Source of the DNA: Comamonas sp. 26
GTDB lineage: Bacteria; Pseudomonadota; Gammaproteobacteria; Burkholderiales; Burkholderiaceae_C
Assembly: GCF_002754475.1 (NCBI RefSeq)
Contig: NZ_PEFL01000002.1
Coordinates: forward strand, 434,001 to 498,000
Length of the DNA: 64,000 bases
Reading direction: 5' to 3'
How positions within the stretch are numbered: position 1 is the stretch's first letter; each line of letters begins with the position of its first letter. Position numbers and translations under genes: made by a program. A model generated the notes under the pieces. It saw only the letters and a list, made by a program, of their open reading frames with translations. It ran no database searches and was not told the origin of the DNA. Shown here piece after piece: positions 14,601-22,926 of the stretch.

Positions 14601-15308
14601 ATGCTCAGTACCCAGACTCCGGCCCTACGCGTGCTGCTCCTGGAAGATGACCCCGCCATTGCGCGCACCATCTGCTATACGCTGGAACGCGAAGGCATTG
14701 CCGTGACCCATAGCCTGCTGATTGCCGATGCGCGCCAGCAATGGGCATCCGTCATATTTGATGCCTTGCTCATGGATGTGGGCCTGCCCGATGGCAATGG
14801 TCTGGACTGGTGCCGAGAGCTGCGTTCTGCACGCTCTATCGCTCCCGTGCTGGTTCTCAGCGCCAGAGGTGAAGAGATGGACAAAGTGCTGGGGCTTGAG
14901 CTGGGGGCCGATGACTATCTGACCAAGCCCTTCAGCCCCCGCGAGCTGCTGGCCCGCACCCGCGCCCTGCTACGTCGTTCAAGGCAATTTCAGCCTGTAG
15001 CCCAGATACAGCCTGCGCAAGCACTTCAAATAGATGAGCAAGGCCAGCGCATTTTGCTTCACTCGCAAACCATGGATTTGACGCGCCGCGAGTATCAGCT
15101 GCTGCAAAGCCTGATCCAGAGCGCAGGCCGCATCCTCAGTCGCGATGCGCTGCTGGAGCAAATCTGGGGGCTGGGCAGCGAGAGCACAGACCGCACGGTG
15201 GACACCCACATCAAGACCCTGCGCGCCAAGCTGCGAGAGCGCTTGCCGGATCACGAAGTCATCATCACCCACCGCGGGCTGGGCTACAGCCTGAACCAAC
15301 CCGGATAA
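14601..15308 (+). CDS. creB: CreB-type response regulator
   Basis: An OmpR/PhoB-type regulator of 235 aa: receiver domain (about 10-122) with acidic pocket EDD (15-17), phosphoacceptor Asp59 and conserved Lys109 (YLTKPF), then a winged-helix domain (about 140-232) with LTRREYQLLQSLIQSAGRIL and RTVDTHIKTLRAKL. The immediately following genes are a CreC-type kinase and CreD, which identifies the locus as creBCD (called blrAB in Aeromonas). In those bacteria CreB binds TTCAC-N6-TTCAC tags, one of which lies before creD here. creA is not present beside it. Confidence 0.88.
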   Translation: MLSTQTPALRVLLLEDDPAIARTICYTLEREGIAVTHSLLIADARQQWASVIFDALLMDVGLPDGNGLDWCRELRSARSIAPVLVLSARGEEMDKVLGLELGADDYLTKPFSPRELLARTRALLRRSRQFQPVAQIQPAQALQIDEQGQRILLHSQTMDLTRREYQLLQSLIQSAGRILSRDALLEQIWGLGSESTDRTVDTHIKTLRAKLRERLPDHEVIITHRGLGYSLNQPG

Positions 15309-15313
15309 GCCCG

Positions 15314-16777
15314 ATGCGCCTGGGCCTGCGTCTATTCTTCGCTTTCTTCCTCATCAACGGGCTGGCCGCATTTTTTGTGCTGCGCGTCTTTATGGTGGAA
15401 GTCAAACCCAGCGTTCGCAAGGTGACTGAAGACACGCTAGTCGAAACCGCCTATGCGCTGGCAGCGCTTGCCAGTGCGGACTTGGCCAAAAACCTGTTTC
15501 AGCCGGGCCAAAGCGGCCCCTTCGCGACCCAGCTATCGAACTACACGCAAAAGCCCATTCAGGCCTGGATCTGGGACGCCCGCAAAACCACGCTGGACAT
15601 GCGTATCACCGTGACCGATGCACAAGGCATTGTGCTGTTTGACTCGCAAGGCAAAGATCAGGGCTCAGACTATTCACGTTGGCGCGATGTCTATCTGACG
15701 TTGCGCGGCGAATACGGTGCGCGCACCACAAGAGCGGTCAAGGAAGACGAGTCCAGCAGTGTGATGTATGTCTCCGCACCCATCATGGTGAACGGCCAGA
15801 TTGGCGGTGTACTCACAGCCTCCAAACCCTCCAGCTCGGTACAGAAAATCGTGGATAGTGCAGAACAAAAAATTCTGCGTGGAGGTCTGCTGTTTGTGCT
15901 GCTGTCTGCTGGCGTAGGCTGCGCCGTGACCTGGTGGTTTGTGTTGCATGTACGCCGCCTGCGCAACTATGCGCAGCAGGTTCAGGCACCCACCCTCAAT
16001 GAATCGACCCACCCTGCGCAGATGCCCCAGCCTGTGGCCGTGCCCAATATGCCCGGCGAGCTGGGCGAGCTGGCTCAGGCCATGGACACCATGCGAAAAC
16101 GCCTTGAGGGGCGCGACTACATCGAAGGCTATGTGCGCGCCCTCACCCATGAGCTGAAAAGCCCTGTCGCCGCCATACGTGGCGCGGGCGAATTACTGCA
16201 AGACGACCTGCCCACCCCAGACCGCATCATGTTTGCCAAGCAGGTTGTGGACCAGAGCCTGCGCCTGCAAAACCTGATTGACCAGCTACTGCAACTGAGT
16301 CGACTGGAGCAGCGCCAGCAGCTGGATAAAACCCATAGCTGCAGCCTGATGGAATGTGCGCAGCAGGCCATGAATGCCCTGCAAAGCACCGCCCAGCAGC
16401 ACGGCATTGCGCTGCAGCTAAAAGGCGCAGACAGCCACGGCCCATGGGAGGCTGGCCTTGTCACCCTCGCCATCAGCAACCTGCTGCAAAACGCGCTGGA
16501 TTTTTCGCCTGAAGATCGCGTCATCACGCTTGAGTTGAGCCCGCATCGCATCACCATCAGCGATCAAGGCCCGGGCGTGCCAGACGTCATGCTGGCCCGT
16601 TTGGGCGAGCGTTTCTTCACCACACCCAGACCTAATGGCGAGCGCAGTGGCACCGGCCTTGGCCTGTCCATCGTCACCCGCATCATGCATCTGCACGGCG
16701 GCAGCATGGCGATACGCAATCTGCACCCAGGACTTGCTGTGACTCTGGACTTCGCTCCTGAAAATCAAACCCACTAA
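15314..16777 (+). CDS. creC: CreC-type sensor histidine kinase
   Basis: 487 aa. It has an N-terminal membrane segment (LFFAFFLINGLAAFFVLRVF), a periplasmic sensor region to about 185, a second membrane segment (GGLLFVLLSAGVGCAVTWWFV) and a HAMP-like linker. The H-box LTHELKSPVAAIRGAGELL carries His279; the ATP-binding domain includes N- and G-boxes (NLLQNALDF, DQGPGVP, GTGLGLSIVTRI). It starts five bases after creB. CreC responds to metabolic state in E. coli; in Aeromonas/Pseudomonas the system affects beta-lactamase expression and envelope stress. The local trigger is unknown. Confidence 0.9.
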   Translation: MRLGLRLFFAFFLINGLAAFFVLRVFMVEVKPSVRKVTEDTLVETAYALAALASADLAKNLFQPGQSGPFATQLSNYTQKPIQAWIWDARKTTLDMRITVTDAQGIVLFDSQGKDQGSDYSRWRDVYLTLRGEYGARTTRAVKEDESSSVMYVSAPIMVNGQIGGVLTASKPSSSVQKIVDSAEQKILRGGLLFVLLSAGVGCAVTWWFVLHVRRLRNYAQQVQAPTLNESTHPAQMPQPVAVPNMPGELGELAQAMDTMRKRLEGRDYIEGYVRALTHELKSPVAAIRGAGELLQDDLPTPDRIMFAKQVVDQSLRLQNLIDQLLQLSRLEQRQQLDKTHSCSLMECAQQAMNALQSTAQQHGIALQLKGADSHGPWEAGLVTLAISNLLQNALDFSPEDRVITLELSPHRITISDQGPGVPDVMLARLGERFFTTPRPNGERSGTGLGLSIVTRIMHLHGGSMAIRNLHPGLAVTLDFAPENQTH

Positions 16778-16869
16778 GAGAGGCTAAAGCTACAGGTTTA
16801 CGGTTGAGACAAGACGAAGCAACGACGTATCAAGGGTTGCGTTAGGGTCTCTAAGGAATGAAGCGCGAC

Positions 16870-16885
16870 TTCACACTCGCTTCAC
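16870..16885 (+). promoter_or_regulatory. cre/blr tag (TTCAC-N6-TTCAC) upstream of creD
   Basis: TTCAC-actcgc-TTCAC is an exact match to the CreB/BlrA tag known from E. coli and Aeromonas. It lies 69 bp before the creD start, in the 176-bp gap after creC, where CreB activates creD in E. coli. The match was read directly; binding is inferred. Confidence 0.85.
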
Positions 16886-16953
16886 AGACTTCATTTCATC
16901 CACACAGTCGCTGAAGACACTGCCTCCTGAAACCTCATATTTCAGGAGCAAGC

Positions 16954-18387
16954 ATGAAAAACCGACTGCTATTCAAAACAGTCTCACTGCTGATCGTTCT
17001 GGCAATGCTCATGTTGGGCTTGTCCATGATTCAGGACGTGGTTAAAGACCGCATCCGTAACCGTGACTACGCCGTGCAAAGCGTGGTATCCAGCCTGGCC
17101 GGATCACAGACGCTGATAGGCCCGGCGCTGGTGCAGAACTGCACGGAAACCACCAGCAACCCCAACGGCAAGAAAATCGAATACACCACGCGTGAATTTC
17201 AGCGTCAGTTGCTGCCCGACAGCGTGAGTCACAACGCCAGCGCAGCCATGGAAGAGCGCTCACGCGGCCTGCACCTGATCAACGCCTATGTGCTGCACGA
17301 CCAGATTCAGGCCAGCTTCACCAACGCCGATCAGCTTGCCCAGCCACCCAGCGCAACCGGTGCCGCCAAAGCCACCGTCAGCTGCGGCAAGCTCTATCTG
17401 AGCTTTGCCCTCAGCGACCCGCGCGGTATTCGCAGCGCGACTGTTGAAGCCAACAACAAGGAGCTGAACGTGGAGTCCGGTACCTCGCTGGAGCACTACA
17501 GCAAAGGCATTCAGTCCGAAATCAACCCCGCCACACTCAAAAAAGGCGAGCCACTGAGCATCAGCCTCAAACTGCAGTTGCTGGGCACTGAACGTCTCGC
17601 CTTCACGCCCATAGGCGCTGAAAACAAAGTAACTCTGACTACCGACTGGCCACACCCATCGTTTGGCGGCAGCTTTCTTCCCGCCCGCCGTGAGGTGACG
17701 GACAACGGCTTTACCGCCAACTGGGAGATCTCCTCACTCGCCACCTCGGCCAGCACCGCCTTCACCCGCCAGCAAGGGCTCTGCAGTTCCGGGTATGGCG
17801 ACAGCGAGCCAGACTACACCGTAACCAGTGCTGCGCGTGCAGTCGCATCGGGCAACGGCCCCTGCCTTGAGACCATGAACACGGAGTTCGTCAACCCCGT
17901 CAATGTCTATTCGCTGAGCGACCGTGCCACCAAATACGGCTTGCTGTTTGTGATTCTGACTTTTGTGGCCGTCGGCCTGTTTGAGGTCATGAAAAAGCTG
18001 CGCGTTCACCCTGTGCAATACCTGCTGGTGGGCTCTGCGCTGTGCAGTTTTTTCCTGCTGCTGATCAGCCTGTCCGAGCATCTGGGTTTTGCCACTGCCT
18101 ATGTCATTGCCGCAAGCTCCTGCGTCGCACTGCTGGCCTTCTACGCCAGCCATATTCTGGGCAGCATCAAGCGTGGCCTGCCGTTTGCCGCAGCCATCTC
18201 TGCGTTGTATGGCCTGCTCTATGTGCTGCTGCAACTGGAGCAGACCGCTCTGGTCGTCGGCTCTATTGCGCTGTTTGCCGTGCTGGCTCTGGTCATGATC
18301 TGCACCCGACATGTGGACTGGTATGCCTTTGGCCAAAGCGATAGCGATGCACCAGCCAAAGCAGTGGCAGACAAGGAACTGGTATGA
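16954..18387 (+). CDS. creD: Inner membrane protein CreD
   Basis: 477 aa. It has an N-terminal membrane anchor (LLFKTVSLLIVLAMLMLGLSM), a large periplasmic domain (about 35-320) and five or six C-terminal membrane helices beginning at TKYGLLFVILTFVAVGLFEV. Diagnostic stretches shared with E. coli CreD are WPHPSFGGSFLPARREV, SDRATKYGLLF, HPVQYLLVG and DWYAFG. CreD is the main target of CreBC; its biochemical role is unsettled (colicin E2 tolerance, envelope integrity). ATG at 16954 follows a CAGGAG ribosome site. The cre tag 69 bp upstream predicts CreB activation. Confidence 0.95.
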   Translation: MKNRLLFKTVSLLIVLAMLMLGLSMIQDVVKDRIRNRDYAVQSVVSSLAGSQTLIGPALVQNCTETTSNPNGKKIEYTTREFQRQLLPDSVSHNASAAMEERSRGLHLINAYVLHDQIQASFTNADQLAQPPSATGAAKATVSCGKLYLSFALSDPRGIRSATVEANNKELNVESGTSLEHYSKGIQSEINPATLKKGEPLSISLKLQLLGTERLAFTPIGAENKVTLTTDWPHPSFGGSFLPARREVTDNGFTANWEISSLATSASTAFTRQQGLCSSGYGDSEPDYTVTSAARAVASGNGPCLETMNTEFVNPVNVYSLSDRATKYGLLFVILTFVAVGLFEVMKKLRVHPVQYLLVGSALCSFFLLLISLSEHLGFATAYVIAASSCVALLAFYASHILGSIKRGLPFAAAISALYGLLYVLLQLEQTALVVGSIALFAVLALVMICTRHVDWYAFGQSDSDAPAKAVADKELV

Positions 18388-18656
18388 ACACCGTCCAGCA
18401 TTCGCGTGAGATTCAAGCCCTGCTGGCCATCTCATCGCAGCACCTGCTCAATGAAGGCAGCGTGCATCAATACCAGCAGCTCTGGCTGGCTGCACAAAGC
18501 AGTGGCGACCGTGCAGCACAGCAGACCGTTCGCCAGCATGTAGCGGACGCCGGGCGACTGCTGCAAGCACAGCGCAGCAACCCACAGGCCAGAGCGCTGT
18601 GGCTGGCCTTGATGAGCCTGCGCTGCTCCATGCTGATGCCGCGCCTGCGATTCTGA
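18384..18656 (+). CDS. Small unrecognised protein coupled to creD
   Basis: 90 aa, overlapping the creD stop by four bases (ATGA), which suggests translational coupling. The sequence is Gln/Arg/Leu rich and helical (LLAISSQHLLNEGSVHQYQQLW, LLQAQRSNPQARALWLALMSLR), with no signal peptide, membrane helix or known motif. It ends 11 bp before a strong terminator, so it belongs to the creBCD transcript. No family was recognised. Confidence 0.6.
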   Translation: MNTVQHSREIQALLAISSQHLLNEGSVHQYQQLWLAAQSSGDRAAQQTVRQHVADAGRLLQAQRSNPQARALWLALMSLRCSMLMPRLRF

Positions 18657-18667
18657 AACTATCTACC

Positions 18668-18707
18668 CCCAGCAAAAAAGGTGACATGCGTCACCTTTTT
18701 TGCTGGG
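18668..18707. terminator. Bidirectional terminator between the cre operon and mutY
   Basis: CCCAGCAAAAAAGGTGAC pairs perfectly with GTCACCTTTTTTGCTGGG around a 4-base ATGC loop. The A6/T6 blocks inside the stem allow termination both ways. It sits between the convergent creD-side ORF and mutY. Confidence 0.9.
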
Positions 18708-18720
18708 ACAAAGCCAAGAC

Positions 18721-19788
18721 TCAGGCCAGCTCAGAGTCCAGCAGTTTGCGTATCGGCGCAGGCAAGCCCAGCTCAGCCCAGCCTGTGGCATTGACCCAGC
18801 AGGATTCATCTGCTTCAAAAACCATAGCTGCCTGCGCTTGATCCATAGTGATCAGCACCGGGTGAAGGTGCAAATCCTTATGCGTCAGCACATGCAGAAA
18901 ACCGGGCAGGTCTTGCCAGCGGTGCGCAGCACTATCAAGCCAGGTCACGTTTGCAAAGCGCTTCAAGGCCTCATAGCTGTCAAAGACTGGCGGGCTGTAA
19001 AGCCCTGCCCAGATGCCAACTTGCGGACGCTTTTGTAGCCATACGCGACGCTGACTATCCACGGCCACCAGCAGCCACCACGCTTCAGATGTTCGTTTGA
19101 CCTTGCGCGTGCGCACCGGATAGGCCTCAGGGTTGCCAGCGCGTCCGGCACGGCATTCATCGTGCAGCGGGCAGACCAGGCAGCCGGGCTTGCGCGGCGT
19201 GCAGATGCTGGCGCCCAAATCCATCATGCCCTGCGTGTAGCGCGGCATGGCTTCGTACAAATTCTCTGTGGGGCAAAGCTGCTGCGCATGCACCCACAGC
19301 TGCTTTTCATTTTTAGACTGCGCCAGATCGCCATCAAAGGCCAGCACGCGCGTGAGCACCCGGCGCACATTGGCATCCAGAATCGGCACGCGCTCAGAAA
19401 AGCAGAACGAAGAAATCGCACCAGCGGTCGAACGGCCAATGCCAGGCAGTGTCGCCAGCTCTTCGGCAGTCTGCGGAAAAGCCCCGTCCCATTGTTCCAT
19501 GACGTTCTGCGCGCATTTGTGCAGATTGCGGGCGCGGCTGTAATAGCCCAGACCGCTCCACAGCGCCAGCACGGCATCTTGCGGTGCAGCGGCCAGACTG
19601 GCTACGTCAGGGAATGCATCCAAAAAGCGCTGGTAGTAGCCCAGCACGGTGCTGACCTGAGTCTGCTGCAGCATGATTTCAGACAGCCAGACACGGTAAG
19701 GATCACGGGTTTGCTGCCAGGGTAAATGATTGCGGCCATGGCTGGCCTGCCACTGCACGACAGCAGTGGCAATCGAAGGAAAAGTCAA
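18721..19788 (-). CDS. mutY: A/G-specific adenine DNA glycosylase MutY
   Basis: Removes adenine opposite 8-oxoguanine. The 355-aa protein has the HhH-GPD domain (SEIMLQQTQVSTVLGYYQRFL, LPGIGRSTAGAI with the catalytic Asp in PILDANVRRVL), a 4Fe-4S cluster loop (C-x6-C-x2-C-x5-C: CTPRKPGCLVCPLHDEC) and a C-terminal NUDIX-like 8-oxoG recognition domain. The first in-frame start is TTG at 19788, with no good ATG before the conserved HLPWQQTRDPYRVWLSE motif; the start is therefore less certain. It reads in the same direction as the dynamin-like gene upstream, four bases after its stop. Confidence 0.95.
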   Translation of the reverse strand: MTFPSIATAVVQWQASHGRNHLPWQQTRDPYRVWLSEIMLQQTQVSTVLGYYQRFLDAFPDVASLAAAPQDAVLALWSGLGYYSRARNLHKCAQNVMEQWDGAFPQTAEELATLPGIGRSTAGAISSFCFSERVPILDANVRRVLTRVLAFDGDLAQSKNEKQLWVHAQQLCPTENLYEAMPRYTQGMMDLGASICTPRKPGCLVCPLHDECRAGRAGNPEAYPVRTRKVKRTSEAWWLLVAVDSQRRVWLQKRPQVGIWAGLYSPPVFDSYEALKRFANVTWLDSAAHRWQDLPGFLHVLTHKDLHLHPVLITMDQAQAAMVFEADESCWVNATGWAELGLPAPIRKLLDSELA

Positions 19789-19792
19789 GATT

Positions 19793-21790
19793 TCAAGCTA
19801 CCAGGTTGATGTCCAGCGGCGCGGAAGTGGTTTGGGCGCGCTCAGACCATAAAGGCACCAGCAACTGGGCTGATGCGCTGATCAACTGCCTCTGCAAAGA
19901 GCCCAGATGAGCCTGCGCATTTTCCATGTCGGCAATGCGCTCCTCCAGATCCGTGGCTGCGCCGCTGATGCGGTCGACCGCTTCCAAGCGGCGCGTGTAA
20001 CTGCGTTTACGTTCACGTAATTGTGCATCGACAGGCGCAGTCAGTGATTTGCTCCACATTTCCACATCGTTCGATGCCGCTTCAAACACGGTGCGCAGAC
20101 GCAGCGCCAGCGCCTTGATCAATCGCTGCGAAAAATCTGCACTTGTGAGTTTGAAGGCACTGCTCAAGCCCAGGTACTGGGTGTAGCTGCCTTCGATGCT
20201 GTGCAGGTCCTCAGTGAAGTCGGACAGCATCAGCGCTGGCGGCACCTGCAGAGAAAAGCTGAATTCAGCATTGAGCTCTCTGAATGACGTACTCATCAAG
20301 TTCTGCATTTCTTCGGCCTGCGCAAGCACCCGGACGGCCACCGCATGCAGTCGCTCAAACGTCTGCTCATAGATCTTGCGCACACCCAACTTGAGGCCAC
20401 GCTGATCCAGTGCTTCTTTGAGTTCAGTCAGCTCTTTTTTCAAAACCGCCGAGCTGAGCAGCTGAAAAATATCCTTGAGCATGCGCATGTGCACCGTGCG
20501 CATGGCCTGAACTTTGGTCGAGCTCTGGTCAAACTCCTGGTTCTCACCCTCGATGCGCGAGCGCATGCCGGCAATCACACTGGCGTTCTTGCCGCGCAAG
20601 CCGCACAGCTCAGCCAGCTGGTCGTCCAGCTCTCTGCGGCGCATATTAATAACTCGGTCCACCTGCCCCTGCAGTTGCTGCACATTGGCATGCACTGCGG
20701 CCTGCAGCACCTTCTGGCGCTGACCCATGATGCCGTTGGCCAGCAAGTCCTCAAACGCGGGCAGGCCGCTGGCTTGCAGCAAGACATCGTTGCGATTCAC
20801 CTTTGCGACCAGACCCTTCTGGGCAGAAACAGGTAATACCTTATCGACCGAGACACCCAGCAGATTGGCCGAGTCCTGCTGCTGCCTGCGCAACTGCGCC
20901 TGCACCTGCGCGCCAGAGCTGAGGCTGTCCCACAGCGTATCGACCTTGTTGAGCACCACCAGGCGCGATGCAGCCAGCGCATCGTCTCTACCAGCCTTAC
21001 CTGCACCAGCGGGCAGCACATGATCACGCCAGATGGCAAGGTCGGACTTGGTGACGCCCGTATCAGCCCCCAGCACAAAGACCACGGCATGGGCCTGGGG
21101 GATGAGGTTGACCGTCAACTCAGGCTCTGCACCCACGGCATTCAAACCAGGGGTATCCAGAATCACCAACCCCTGCTTGAGAAGCGGATGCGGCATGTTA
21201 ATGAGCGCATGGCGCCACATGGGCACTTCCACCCAGCCATCGGCATCCACCATGGGGTTATCGGCTTCATCGTCGTCATGCCAGAAGCCCAGCCTTCTAG
21301 CCTGGTCGACGGAAACCTTGCGCACATCGGCCACCTTGACCAGCGTGTCTGCAATCTGCTGCGCATTACCAACATCCAGCGGGTACTGCGCCCATGCATC
21401 GCTGCGCACACGCCACTGGCCCAGACTCTCTGGCGACTCACGCGTGTCAATGGGCAGAAGGCGCAAGCTGGGCATCAACTCAGCCTCCCAGCCCAGCTCT
21501 GCCGGGCACATGGTGGTGCGGCCTGCGCTCGCAGGCATGAGGCGACGGCCGTAGTGGGCAAAGAAGATAGCGTTGATCAGCTCTGATTTTCCGCGCGAGA
21601 ACTCGGCCACAAAAGCGACCATGACCTTGTCTCCGCGCATCTGATCTTCAAGGCGCTGCAAGCGCTCCTGCACGGAGGAGTCCAGCAAATCCTGCGCCAT
21701 CAGCCATTCCCGCAGTTCCTGCAGCTGCGAGGCAAAACCTCGTCGCCACGCACCATGTTGGCCAAACTGCTCGTTGAATGAAGCTGTCAC
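19793..21790 (-). CDS. Bacterial dynamin-like GTPase
   Basis: 665 aa. The GTPase domain has a G1 loop EFSRGKSEL (about 64-72), a G3 DTPGL and a G4 LNKVD, as in dynamin superfamily proteins; long helical stalk-like segments with coiled-coil character follow (about 370-640). No membrane span is seen, so membrane binding would be peripheral. Related E. coli CrfC binds the sliding clamp; other relatives remodel membranes. The start is GTG at 21790 with a GAGAGG ribosome site. It is just upstream of mutY and four bases apart from it, so co-transcription is likely; the shared DNA-repair theme is suggestive only. Confidence 0.85.
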   Translation of the reverse strand: MTASFNEQFGQHGAWRRGFASQLQELREWLMAQDLLDSSVQERLQRLEDQMRGDKVMVAFVAEFSRGKSELINAIFFAHYGRRLMPASAGRTTMCPAELGWEAELMPSLRLLPIDTRESPESLGQWRVRSDAWAQYPLDVGNAQQIADTLVKVADVRKVSVDQARRLGFWHDDDEADNPMVDADGWVEVPMWRHALINMPHPLLKQGLVILDTPGLNAVGAEPELTVNLIPQAHAVVFVLGADTGVTKSDLAIWRDHVLPAGAGKAGRDDALAASRLVVLNKVDTLWDSLSSGAQVQAQLRRQQQDSANLLGVSVDKVLPVSAQKGLVAKVNRNDVLLQASGLPAFEDLLANGIMGQRQKVLQAAVHANVQQLQGQVDRVINMRRRELDDQLAELCGLRGKNASVIAGMRSRIEGENQEFDQSSTKVQAMRTVHMRMLKDIFQLLSSAVLKKELTELKEALDQRGLKLGVRKIYEQTFERLHAVAVRVLAQAEEMQNLMSTSFRELNAEFSFSLQVPPALMLSDFTEDLHSIEGSYTQYLGLSSAFKLTSADFSQRLIKALALRLRTVFEAASNDVEMWSKSLTAPVDAQLRERKRSYTRRLEAVDRISGAATDLEERIADMENAQAHLGSLQRQLISASAQLLVPLWSERAQTTSAPLDINLVA

Positions 21791-22017
21791 GTCTACCTCT
21801 CTTGTTTGTGCAAGTCGCCCAGTCAGCGAACACTACCAGCCTGATCAAAATATAGCATTGGCCATTGCCAGGGCTGTCATGCACTGCAGCACACCGAGTA
21901 TCGGCGCAAGTCTGCTAACTCTGTATCAAATACGCGCGCATCTGGCACCGCACTGTGTCATATCAGACAATAGTGCTGAATTTTTAGTCAAAACAACCTC
22001 AAGCGCCCATGAAACAA

Positions 22018-22031
22018 GCGCTAGCAGCTAT
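22018..22031. repeat. Dispersed GCGYWAGCAGCTAT intergenic motif, copy 1
   Basis: GCGCTAGCAGCTAT just before the mutM 3' end, followed by CAAATTC. The same core, with small changes, recurs near 35501, 38834, 38900, 58493 and 61990, mostly between genes. Confidence 0.5.
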
Positions 22032-22036
22032 CAAAT

Positions 22037-22876
22037 TCAAAGAGCTTTTGCCTCTTTCTGGCAGCGGGCGCAATAAAAGGTGCTGCGCTGCCCCTGCTTC
22101 ATCAACTTGATGGGCGCGCCGCAATGCGTGCAAGGCAGGCCCTCGCGGCCATAGACCTTGGCCTGCAGCTGAAAGTGCCCTTCCATGCCATTGGCCGCAG
22201 AAAAATCTCGCAGCGTGGTGCCGCCCTTCTCCACCGCCAGAGCCAGCACAGAGCGAATCGCCTCATACAAAGTTTTGACCTTGCGTGGCCCCACATCACG
22301 CGCCGGTGTGGCCGGGTGAATGCGCGAGTGAAACAGCACCTCAGAGGCATAGATATTGCCCACCCCCACCACCACGCTGCCGCTCAGCAGCAATTGCTTG
22401 ATGGGCGTGCGGCTGGCGGCCAGCCCGGCCTTGAAGCCATCCAACGTGAAACTGCTACTCAGCGGCTCCATGCCCAAGTGGTCAAGCAACTTGCGCGCCA
22501 GTGCATCGCCCTCATCAGGCACATAAATCACGGCGCCAAAACGGCGCGGGTCATGCAGGCGTAAAAGACCGTGAGAAGTTTTCAGGTCAAAGTGGTCGTG
22601 CGTACCCGCGCTGCCCAGCGGTGCCTCGTCAACCCCCACAAAGCGCAGGCTGCCCGACATGCCCAGGTGAATGAGGAGCAGCCCCTCACTCAAATCCACC
22701 AGCAAATATTTACCGCGGCGACGCACGCCCAGCACCTCGCGCCCGACCAGCGCCTGCGGCAATAGCCCCAGCGGCCAGCGCAAGGGTTTTCCCAAGGCTG
22801 CTGCATCAATGCGCGCACCCGCAATGCGGTCCGCAAAAGAGCGGCGCGTAACCTCGACTTCGGGCAACTCAGGCAT
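22037..22876 (-). CDS. mutM: Formamidopyrimidine-DNA glycosylase
   Basis: Excises 8-oxoguanine and ring-opened purines. The 279-aa protein starts [14 protein letters not shown], where Pro2 (catalytic N-terminus after Met removal) and Glu3 are intact; the helix-two-turn-helix region includes [12 protein letters not shown], and the C-terminal zinc finger is C-x2-C-x16-C-x2-C (CTHCG...CARCQK). Length is normal. It is divergent from the TPR/lolB operon across a 50-bp gap. Together with mutY nearby it forms the GO repair system. Confidence 0.97.
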   Translation of the reverse strand: MPELPEVEVTRRSFADRIAGARIDAAALGKPLRWPLGLLPQALVGREVLGVRRRGKYLLVDLSEGLLLIHLGMSGSLRFVGVDEAPLGSAGTHDHFDLKTSHGLLRLHDPRRFGAVIYVPDEGDALARKLLDHLGMEPLSSSFTLDGFKAGLAASRTPIKQLLLSGSVVVGVGNIYASEVLFHSRIHPATPARDVGPRKVKTLYEAIRSVLALAVEKGGTTLRDFSAANGMEGHFQLQAKVYGREGLPCTHCGAPIKLMKQGQRSTFYCARCQKEAKAL

Positions 22877-22926
22877 GCAATCTCTTCTTCACCAAGTGTT
22901 CAACAAGCTTGGATTATTATGGGCCG

